Shown here piece after piece: positions 32,347-44,300 of a stretch of DNA of 64,000 nt (its first letter is position 1; each line of letters starts with the position of its first letter). A program made the translations under genes and the position numbers. This DNA comes from Rhinopomastus cyanomelas (Eukaryota > Chordata > Aves > Bucerotiformes > Rhinopomastidae), in assembly GCA_013400115.1 (NCBI GenBank), contig VXBP01008209.1, positions 124,001 to 188,000 of the forward strand, in the 5' to 3' direction. The notes below the pieces were generated by a model. It did no database searches. It was not told the DNA's origin and saw only the letters and a list, made by a program, of their open reading frames with translations.

Positions 32347-35300
32347 CTAGGGGAAGAATCAAGGATCAGGAATCACAGAACATTAGGGATCAGAAGGGAC
32401 ATCCAAACATCATCCAGTCCAATCCCTCCAACACAGCGGGATCACCTAGATCCAAACAGGAACATGTCTAGGTGGGTTTGATACATGTCCAGAGAAGGAG
32501 ACTCCACAATCCACCAGGGGCAGCCCCTGCCAGTGCTCTGACACCCTCACTCAGAAAAAGGTTCTTCTCAGATTGATGGAGAACCTGCTCTGGTCCAACT
32601 CACACCTGCTGCTCCTTGTCGTGTCACTGGGTGCCCCTGAGCAGAGCCTGGCTCCATCCTCCTGACACCCACCCTTCACATATTTTTAAACATTAATGAC
32701 GTCACCCCGCAGTCTCCTTTTTTCTCAGCTCCAGAGACCCAGCTCCCTCAGCCTCTCCTCATAAGGGAGGTGTTTTACTCCATCTTGGTAGCTCTGTGCT
32801 GGACTCTCTCAAGCAGTTCTGTGTCCTTCTTGAGCTGAGGGAAGATGGAGTTCTGTTACGCTCTCCACCTCTTCCATCAGAGCTGCAAAAGGGAATGGAT
32901 GTGCATCCAGCACTGCCCTTCCTCCCCTCCATTCTGCTGGTAATCAATCAGGAGCAACTTCTCGCTTAACATCCCCAAACCCATTTGATCTGAAATCCCA
33001 AACCCACACTCACCTCATCGATTGCCGACTCCTCGATCAGCCGGGGAGCATCTGAAGATAACAGGCCATGCGTGGCCATAACGAAGATCTTGTAAGCCCC
33101 CCTTTCCTTGAGGGTCTCAGCCGCTGCAAGAAAGCTGTCCACATCGTCTATAATGTCATCCTGTCGAAGTAAAACTGAGTTAGTGAGGTCACTGTGTCCT
33201 CAGACAGATGGACACAGCACACCCAGACTGATGTTACATCGTTTTCAAGTGTAATGGGTTTGCAGCCAACAAAACGGACCTCTTGATGGATGCTGCTCTT
33301 CAGAGAGCTGAGCTAGCTGGGAGTGGAAGGGCAGAGAGTCCAAAACTGCAGCAGCATCTGGGGCAGAGGGATTGCTCCACACAGGGGAGAGGGAGAAGCC
33401 AAGAGAACAGATGTTTGTTCAAACATCCATCTATAAGAAGGTTTCCCTTTCCTGTTACAAGCCCAGAGATCAGACTCTGCTTTTAGAGACACCAGGAAAC
33501 TGTTTAATCTCTGCTTCCCTGATGTTTCTGAACTCACTGGACAGAAACACTGTGATTCTCCCCTGAAACTCTTCACTTTCACTGAATCACAGAACATTAA
33601 GGATTGGAAGGGACCTCAAAAAGATCATCCAGTCCCATCCCCCTGACACAGCAGGATCCCCTAGATCCAGTCGCACAGGAACGTGGCCAAGTGGGTTTTA
33701 AACGTCTCCAGAGAAGGAGACTCCACAACCCCCCTGGGCAGCCCCTGCCAGGGCTCTGCCACCCTCACCGGGAACAAGGTCCTTCTCACACTGATGGGGA
33801 ACCTCCTCTGCTCCAGCTCACACCCGCTGCCCCTTGTCCTGTCACTGGGTGCCCCTGAGCAGAGCCTGGCTCCATCCTCCTGACACCTGCCCTTCACATA
33901 CTGATCAACATCCATGGGGTCACCCCTCAGGCTCCTTTCTTCCTGTCTTGTTCATGGAAATCAGCAGAAATGATCCTGATTTCTACAACTTTCACAAGTT
34001 TAACAGGATTTGTCAGAGGGGATGGCATCTTACTCACCACGATGATGGCTATCCTTCCTCCGACATCTCCAACAACTGTGATGGGTGGCTTTTCCTTAGG
34101 AATCAGCACTGGTTGATGGCAATTTTTTTTTGAGGGGTAGAAAGGAGAAAGAGAGAATGTTTGCACACTCTATTTTGCTCTGCAGGGGGAGGGGGTCACT
34201 GCTGCTATAGAAGTCAAGCAGCGACTGTTCCAACCATCACAGCATTACTGGATAAAACAGTATTTTAATAGACATTTTATATATTAAAATATAAATTATA
34301 TAAGTGACACACTAGCATGTAAGTATTTTAAAGCTTAAGGTATTAACAGCATTCATTTATATCCCAATCCTTAACCAAGTCCTAACTAATTCCTTAGCCC
34401 AGAGACGAGTGGCTTGCAGACGCAACCAGTTCAATCACCCCGCCGCGACCCAAGCAATGCGCTGTGTTTGCACAGCTCGAGATCACACCCAGTCACAAGG
34501 TCACTCTGCACAGGCCCGTGATGTTTTACAGCTACACCCTAAACCAGCATCAGCTCAGCTTATTAGATCTGTATCCCAGAAAAATTCCAGTGGGAAAAGT
34601 ACATGGCAAAAGATCTTTGCTGGGGCTGTACTGACAGCTCTCACACAGCCCAGCTCCAAACCACAAACAGCATCAAAAAGGAACCTATTCCCCTCTAGTA
34701 AAGAGGAAATATGCTTCTTTCCTCCTAAAGAACCTCTAATCCTTTCTGCTGGTCCCACACTGCCAGTCCCTAACCCACAATAAAATAGGTGAACACTGGC
34801 ACACCAACTTACTTACTGGGAATCTCCAAGCTGGGATGAATAGCAGCTACGTTTTTGGCTGTAGGTGGGGAGTGTCGACCATCCACCATGTCAGACTCTG
34901 CATCTTGAGCTTCCCCGTGAATCACGGCAATCCCCAGCCGCAAGCGCTCGGCGAACGATTGTGCCCTGTAGGGAAAGTGTTAAAAGATCAAACAGAAACA
35001 CATTCAATTCAAAGTATTTCAAATACACGCAGTCCTGATCTACTTTTTTTATTTCTAAGTTCAGAGGGACAAATGAAAACACAGGGAAGAATCATCTTGA
35101 CTGGTAGGGAACTCCAGGATCATGAAGTCCAGCCCTTATCCCAACGTCTCCCTACCCCCTACACCTCCAGTGCTCAAGAAGCCACTTGCCCTTCAGTCTC
35201 ATTTTCACCAGGATTGTGAGGGTCAGAATAACCTCAACAGCACCTACTTGGGCCATGAAGCAACAGGACAAATGCTGCAAGTCCCATAATTCTGATTATC

Positions 35301-38300
35301 CCCTTCTATTTTGCACCTAAAAATCATTTCCTAGCCTTCAACATACCCAAGATCCAACATTTTAGCAGGTCTCATTTAGCAAGTAATCAACTATAAACTG
35401 GATTTCTGGATTTCCTACATTTAACAGGAGAAAAATCACGTGAAAGCAAGTGTTCATCTATGGTTTTAGCAAGCTGTGCTCTAAATCAGACAACATCCCT
35501 GACCTTCTGACACAGATCTCTCGTTATCCTACTGAAAAGAGGATCCAGAGCATCATGTTGCCTGACAAATCCTACTACAGAGTTAAAGAGCACAAGCTTA
35601 CAAAAGCTTCCCTCACCATGATGCATTTTCTCAACTAAAATTAGAAATTTATGTCAAGAATCATAGAATCACAGAATCACTATGGACTGGAAGGGACCTT
35701 GAAAGAAGTGTCAGGGTAGCTGAAGAAAAGCAGGGATCCTGGAAAACAGGAATTTCACAGGCTGTGGTTTTATCCCAGATGCTGGAAGCAGCAAGTGGAA
35801 GTAGGAGATTCATTCTGTGTTAACCCTGTACAACCCAGAGTCCTCTAGTCTCCTGGTCACAGCAAGCCTGGCTCAGCCAGTGCCACCAACACTGTGTGCA
35901 TCAAGACCTGAGGCCTGAATCATCTCCTTTAGGCTCAAGTCTTGTTTCACTATCTGAACAATTCCTAGTCCAGAGACTAGTTTTCCCATTGTGCTGCTGA
36001 GGTAATTAAAAATGAAGAATCTCCTGCCCTGTGGTTATCATACAGGCAGGATAATTTTTTTCAAGCGGTTAATTGCAGATCAATGATGATTCCAACCAAC
36101 CAAAGTTACCTGAAGAGTTATGACTCTAAAAGCCTAACCCTATTGATTAAATCCTAAGTACTTAAAATGCAATATTAAAGCAAATCAAGTTCAAAGCAAC
36201 AGTAAATGGGTTGCTTCCCAGTGAGCTCAGAAACCACAGAAACACTGTGAACTTCACCCAGCAAAGGCTCTTTCACAAGCAGGCAGTCACCCAGAGAGGG
36301 TTTTCCTTGTTCACCCTTTTCCAAGGTACAATGTACCTCCTCAAATCCCATTTCCCAGCGCTCACGTGCACACGTGAAGGAGCCAAACACTACAGCTCTG
36401 TGACCTTCTCCTACAAAGAAGGGCTACGTGGGTAACTCCTCTGTTTGAGGCACATGTTGACTACTTGCTGCTGTGCACAATTACTGGATGAGCGGGAAAA
36501 TGCTTCAGGAAATGCCTGAGTGCAACAACCAAGAAGCAACACTGCCACCAAGTAAAACAAATAGTGAAAGAGAAGTGAATCCAACGTTAACTGGCCAAAG
36601 CAGCAGCAGTCATGCTGAAAGTGCTGCTGGAAAACAAAGATGATACAAGCTGGTCCCCTCCCACTACTTCTACAAATTGAAGTATTTCTGATTCACTGTA
36701 AAAAATTAACAAAAAGCTTTCTTAGTACAAGTGTTGAGATTCCTTGTCATGACACTCTTGTTGGCTTGTCATGACAGCAAATGCAGCATGTCTGAAACCA
36801 TCACCCAACTCCTGCACTACCTGCTGAGAGCAGGGTATCACCCAATGTCACAGCAGATCATCGAGTCCAACCCATTAAAGAAATACAGTTTAAGTGAGAG
36901 GGCCCAGCATCTCATCAGGTAATTCCAAGTTGTTCTGGAACAGCCAACCAAAAAAGCTCCATGGATGAAAAAGAAGTTGTTCAGCAAACAAGGACCTCAC
37001 AAAGAAAATCATCATGACCATCAAATCCAGCTTCACTAGGCTACCACTAAGTCATGGCTATTTAGGACACGAGCAACCATGTTCTAAGTTATGACCATGT
37101 TAATCAATTAGTCTAGATTACTGGCATTCTACTTCCAGCTCTTCATCCTCAGCAGGAAATTGATCACGTAAGTGTACAGAAATACAGTATGATTAAATAC
37201 TTTCATTATCCTAATCACTGTATTGATCTCCCTCATCCTTTTGTTGTTTTACTCTTAGATTTATTATGATGATGTAAAAACTACACAGGGGACAAAGTAA
37301 AATTAAGAAGGATCTGAAGGCTCCATCTGTCCTTCACTCGAGCCCAAGAACAAAATCACAACAGAGATTTCTTGCTCTAAGACAAGAGAGCAGATGCTAC
37401 CCACCTCTTTGCAGACGCAGGTGATTTGGCCACAATCACAGCATTCCTGTAGTCTGGTATCTGTAGTAAATAACAGATAGCTAAGTCTCCTTCATATCTT
37501 TAGACAAATTACAGAATCACAAAATCATAGAACATTAGGGATTGGAAGGGACCCGCAAAGATCATCCAGTCCCATCCCCCTGACACAGCAGGATCCCCTA
37601 GATCCAGTGGCACAGGAACATGGCCAGGAAGGTTTTAAACATCTCCAGAGAAGGAGACTCCACAACCCCCTCTGGGCAGCCCCTGCCAGGGCTCTGGCAC
37701 CCTCACTGGGAGGAAGGTCCTTCTCACGTTGATGTGGAACCTCCTCTGCTCCAGCTCACACCCACTGCCCCTTGTTCTGTCACTGGGTGCCCCTGAGCAG
37801 AGCCTGGCTCCATCCTCCTGACACCTGCCCTTCACATATTGATCAACATCCATGGGGTCACCCCTCAGGCTCCTTTTTCCCAGCTCCAGAGCCCCAGCTC
37901 CCTCAGCCTTTCCTCAGCAAGGAGATGCTCCCCTCCCTCCATCATCTCTGTGGCTCTGCGCTGGACTCTCTCCAGCAGCTCTGTGTCCTTCTTGTAGTGA
38001 GGGGCCCACAACTGGACACAAGATTTCAGATGTGGTCTCAGCAGGACCGAGTAGACAGGGAGGAGAACCTCTCTCCATCTACTAACCACACCCCTTCTAA
38101 CTCACCACAGGAAGCCACTGGCCTTCTTGGCCACAAGAGAAACTCAGTAAGAAACAAGAGAACTTTATTCTGCCAGAAGAACTTTAAGCATTGAACATTT
38201 TACCTAGCACAAGAAAACAACTTTGAGAAATTTGTGGAATACAGAGTTCAGAGCTCAAGAAAAACAGGGATTTAGGAAAAAAAACACCAAGTACTAACTT

Positions 38301-41300
38301 CAAACTGTAGCTTTCACAAGCACCTGTTATGTCACAGATCACATAGAAAGAACTGCCTCAGAGAAACACTGGGACTACACAGACAAGTGCTAAAAGAAAC
38401 AGGAAACCATCAAAATTAAAAGTTTCCTGTCCAATCTCAGTGATTTTAAACTTGCACAGGGCAATCTTTCATCACTTCAAACCACACAGCATTTCCTCTA
38501 GTTCCTATTAGTTTTCAAAGCACACCAATATGACAGCAACACCTCTCCAAATCATACCAACCCCTCATACATTTCAGACCCCATGTCTCCAAAAGATTCT
38601 TATCCCAGCCTCTGCTTCCCTGCAAATGATGACTTCACATCGGATTCATCTTTCCTTCTCCAGAATTTCCTAAGCATTCCACTTTCAGTCCTTCTCTCCA
38701 AGAGCAATCCACACTCCCTCAAGCACCTCATCTTACCTTCTAACACCTCATCTCACCCTCATCCTTCATAACCAGCACCTGTGCTGCCCTGAGAGATCTG
38801 ACAGGATGAACAGCATCTAGAGAACATGTCTGTCCCTCAATCAGTTGCCAACGTGATGGTCCACAGTCACTCTCAGCTGCAATTAAGTCCTACAGTTGCA
38901 GATCCAACCTCAGAACCCCAGTGTTAAGGTACAGAAGACCTGCTAACTGATCTGTTTCTTTACAAACTTGGGGGGATGATACACTGACACATGGCTCATC
39001 ACCTTGCTGTCAGATGTTACATCCCAGATCCAAGGCACAGAAGTACTTGTGTTTGTTTCCAAACACAAGCAAGGTTTAAGCTCTTCCACTATCTTTTCCT
39101 CCAAAGTACAACCCACATTTCCCAAAGCATTTGACTCAAACAGCCATGGGAAAGGGAAAACTGTAAATTCGGGCATGGGCCCAACCAACTGAAAACAAGA
39201 GCTTTTTGGAGGACGTGTCAGGCAGCTTTAATAATCTGCAACGTTACCAACTCCACCTATAACACTGGGAATTCAGCATGTTCCATCCTTTACAAGCACT
39301 TTGTTATACAACTGGCTCCAGAGATTAACATGACGGAAGGCATGGACAAGGCAGGGCCTGTCACTCGAAATAACAAAAGCTTTGATCTTGTTCAGACATC
39401 ACTGCTTCCTTTCCCTTGCCAAATGATCAAATTTGTTCTCAGCTCTTTAAAAATGAAGTCAGAAAGCCAGAAATGTCATCCAAACGACAGCAAGACATCA
39501 ACAACTCCTCGTAACCAAGAGCTACATCACTCTCAAGATTAACACGTACACATAGGAAAGAGACACCGAGTACTGAACATTCTCTAAGCACACAAAGGAA
39601 AAAAAACCCAACAGATTATTTTTGTACCACTTTATTTCACTGAACACCAAGTAATTCTCTTCACACCTACACATACCTTCCTGAACAGGGAACAATCACA
39701 AGCCTTCACCCTTCTAACTTACAGTGAAATGCTCAAGTGACCTGTGCTCCTACCAAGCTGGATGCTACTTCATGCTGCTCAATAAATCCCATTACTGCTG
39801 CCATTTGAAATGTTTTTTGTGCTCTGGGTTCACAGTGCAGGATGCACAGGAAGCTGCTGTCACTCTCAACTTGAGGCGAGTATTAAACTCCTCCTGAGCA
39901 GCATCATGTGAGACCTTAGCAAAAATATACTACAAATTATCTGGATGGTGAATCACAGAATCAATCAGGTTGGAAGAGACCTTTGGGATCATCAAGTCCA
40001 ACCATCAACCCTACTCTACAAGGTCACCCTAAACCAGATCTTCCAACACTAAGTGACTTTTAAACACATCCAGGGATGGGGGTTCAACCCCAACCCTGGG
40101 CAGCCCATCCCAATGCCTGACCACTCTCTCTGGGAAGAATTTCTTCCTGATGTCCAGTCTAAACCTCCCCTGTTGATGCTTGAGGCTCTTCTCTCTGCTG
40201 CTGTCACTAATGACCTGTGAGAAGAGACCAGCACCAACATCTCTGCAGTGTCTTTTCAGATAGTAGTGGAGAGCGATGAAGTCGTCCCTTAGCCTCCTTT
40301 TCCTCAAGCTAAATAGCCCCAACTCTCTCCATCTCTCATCAGATTAATTCTCTACCCAGCTTCACCACCCTACTCTGCACTTCATTCAGCATCTCAACGT
40401 CTCCCTTGTGTTGAGGTGCTGAGTGAAAGTACCTGCCACTGCAGATCAGATGCATTCAGTCAGCTCCGGTTTTAACAAGTTGTCTCACTGACGAGCAGAG
40501 GAATGAAGACATTAAAAAAAAACCCTTGGAAGAATTTTTTCAGGCCTCTCCACACAGATGTCAGCACATCTCTACAACCTGTTAAACCACACAGCAGAGA
40601 CAGGCTGAAACTTCCCTGCAAACCAGGAGATGTCACATACCCAAACATGTTTCCGGACTAACCAGGAACATGGTTCATTATTGGCCACGCTCAAGCGATA
40701 CACAAAGGCACAGGCTGACTTTTGTCTGCATATTTGTTTTTCCATTAACTTATTAAATGCTTACACTGTGCAGTCCTGGACTGTGGCATAGCCAGGGCCT
40801 AGAGTTTGGTTATATTGTCCTCTTTGACTTAGCATCAAATTAAATGATCACAACTGACTCCAACAGTAACACATTTTAAGATAGAATTGCTGAATTACTG
40901 ACGCTGGAAAAGACCTCTAGGATCAACAAGTCCAGCCCAGGACCTAACATCACCCCAGTGGCCACACCAAGGCACTAAGGGCCATGGTCAGTCTGCTCTT
41001 AAAACATCTCCAGGGATGGGGACTCCACCACTGCCCTGGGCAGTCCAGTCCAGGCTCTGAGCACCCTTTCCAGAAGGAAGGGCTTCCTAACATCCAACCT
41101 AACACTCCGCTGGCAGCTTCAGGCCCTGCCCTCTCCTCCTGGCACTGGCTGCCTGGGAGGAGAGCCCAATCCCCACCTGACTACAACCTCCCTTCAGGGA
41201 GTTGGAGACAAGGAGAAGGTCCCCCCCGAGTCTCCTCTTCTTCAGGCTACACACACCCAGCTCCCTCAGCCTCTCTTCATCAGCCTTTCCTTCCAGTCCC

Positions 41301-44300
41301 TTCTCCAGCCTCGCTGCTCCCCAGAACCCACTCAAGCCCCTCAATGTCTTTCTTGAAGCTAGGGTCCCAGAACTGCCCCTAGTACTCAAGAGGAGGCCTC
41401 ACCAGTTCCCAGTACAGGGACAGTACTGTCATAGCAAGATCGTATTGTTTGGGGCTTGGCTTGTTTGGTTTTTGCTGGTTTTTAAGTGAGGCAGGCACTC
41501 CTCTCCCTATAAAAAGAGATAAAGAAGTAAGAGTGAGCTAAACCTTTTGTCTCATGAGGAAGAAAGCATTTGCTGTATTTCCAATTACCATTAGTCAGAG
41601 GTATAATATGCAGCTTGCACCTACAATTATCATTTGCACAATTTGTACAGATGAACCAACCAGTAGCACTTGTCCAAGCACTTATGAAAATAAGTTGGAG
41701 AAAAGGCCACGTGGAGCATCACCAGTTAAGCACCTCAAGTCAAGACATGCTGAGCGAACAGCAGGTGAAGATTTCCACACCAGAAATTATCTGTCCTCAC
41801 TGTCATAGGATGATCAACAGGCTCTCTCACAGTTCACAGCTTCTAAAGGGTTTTCATGTGTTCTAAGCTACACTCACACAAACAGTCCAACCTACACACA
41901 TCAAGGAAACTGGAAATAGGAAAGGAAGAGGCTATTAAGAGCAAGAAAATCCTCACAATCACGGAACATTAGGGATTGGAAGGGACCTGGGAAGACCATC
42001 TAGTTCAACCCCCCTGCTAGACCAAGTCACACAGGAACAAACCCAGGCAGGTTTTCAACATCTCCAGAGAAGGAAACTCCACAACCCCCCTGGCCAGCCC
42101 CTGCCAGTGCTCTGTCACCCTCACTTGGAAGAAGTTACTCTTCATATTTATGTGGAACTTCCTTTCTTCCAGCTCACACCCACTGCTTCTTGTCCTATCA
42201 TTGGGGGCCCATAAGCAGAGCCTGGCTCCATCCTCCTGACACCCACCCTTCACATATTTTATAAAGATTAATAAGGTCACCCCTTGGTCTCAGTTTCTCC
42301 AAGCTAAAGAGGCCCAGCTCCTTCAGCCTTTCTTCATACAGGAGGTGTTCTACTCCATCTCTGTGGCACTGCGCTGGACTCTCTCCAGCAGTCCTCCATC
42401 CTTCTTGAACTGAGGGGCCCAGAACTGGACACAAGATTCCAGATGCAGGAGAACCTCTCTCAACCTGACCCCCCCCTTACTGATCCACCCCAGGATGCCA
42501 TTGGCCTTCCTGCTCTTTTTTATTACTGGTTAGGGGATATATCTGACAGGACTGCATCAGTGCACGGGTAAGAACACACCAGCTCTCCACAAGAGCAAAA
42601 CTTAAGTTTGTGGGGAAGAAGCCACTATCCGAACACCGCTCCTGCCCCAGTGTAACCCTTCCCCCTTTAAAATTCTATTGGTAGAGTTTATCTTTTCAAA
42701 GGGATTTCTTTGAGACAAACCAATTGTCTTAAAAAGCAACTGTAACAGCAGGCCTTCCTCACCTCTTCTTGGATGTACTGTAGTAAAAACGGAGATGCTC
42801 TCAAGTTATCAACTGGAATGTTGAAGAAGCCCTGTATTTCCTTTTGATGCAAATCCATGGTAATGAGATGAGTTAGTCCTTGAAATATAAAATAGACATG
42901 GAGAAACATATCAAGAAAAAGGAAGAGAGAAATAGTGTGTCTGTTCTCTAAGTCTGTCCAGAAGAGAATCTCTGAAGCTGCATCAGAACAAGAATATGAT
43001 AGTGAAAATATGTGGTGTATTAGCTACAACCCTCAAGCACAGTAGTATGATCATGCTTTGAGAATTCTACAGTGTCCTCTTTAAAACCTCAGGATGCTCT
43101 GCATCGACTCAGCAGTGCCACACTGAGGCTACACAGATCTTTTTCTCCATCTGACAAAATGGAAGGGCTAAGATAAATTGTTCTGTACCACGACCCAAAC
43201 AGGCCTGAACTCCGGATAAACAAGTCTAAATCATAAAATGTTTCTCTCAGAGTAAGAACCAGATCCCACTGTGTCCACAGTAACTGCCTGGTTTGCTTTG
43301 TCAGCGACAGGAGCAAAATGAAAGGAGCAGAAGACATGCTGAAGGCTGTAAAAATGAATAGTGTCGCTCTTCCGCATCAGCACAAATGGATGGATCCAGA
43401 GCACATTCATCCAACAGGTGAAAAACAGGCTGGAGATCACAAAGCAGCTCGTTGTTAGAAAGGCAGAGAATATAATTAGAAGACACTGTGATCCAAAGCA
43501 GCAGATTCCAGCAGACTTGTTCTGCCAGCTCAGTAAGGCACAACACAAATGGCTGTTATAAGCTTGGGGAGTTTATGAACCCACATTCTCCTTTCTAGCT
43601 GAGTTTTAAACTCGCAGAGAACTTGGCAGCTACTTAAACAGGGTGCAAACTCATGCTCAGACCTCTTTAAACTAGACAGCTGAGAGCAGGAGCCCTCACT
43701 GCTCTGATTACTCCATACAAACTGCATCCTTACCAGCTTTGCACATCATTGAAGCCAGTAATTTGGAGACAATAGAGCCCCTTTTCCTCATCTTGCACTG
43801 TTTGCTGTAGGGGAAGTAAGGAATCACTCCAATAATGCTTTTGGCACAGGAGGTTTTGCAGGCGTACACCATGATCAGGAGTTCCATAATCGTAGTATTC
43901 ACATCCCTGGAACGAGAAGCATCTAGTTTTGTGCCTCGTGCAGACAAATCCTGTATGCCACACAACAGCTACACCCACTCCAGGGCAGCACAGAGTACAG
44001 CGAGGGAGTGACTATCACTGAGAACCCAACTGTGCACCTCAGCACAGCAAGTGCCCTGCACCCAGCATTTTAACTCTCTGCTAGAAATACACTTCAGCAG
44101 CTTTTTTATACTGTTGCCAATTCAGCAAGTTTTGTTCTAACACTGAGGCTTTTTGTACTACAGCATATTTCTGTTAACAAACCAGCCCATCACCCATAAC
44201 TGTTTTATTGTTCATAAACCAAGAGATTTTCTTTCACAGAATCACAGAACATTTGGGAGTGGAAGGGACATCGAAAGATCATCCAGTCCCATCCCTTTGG

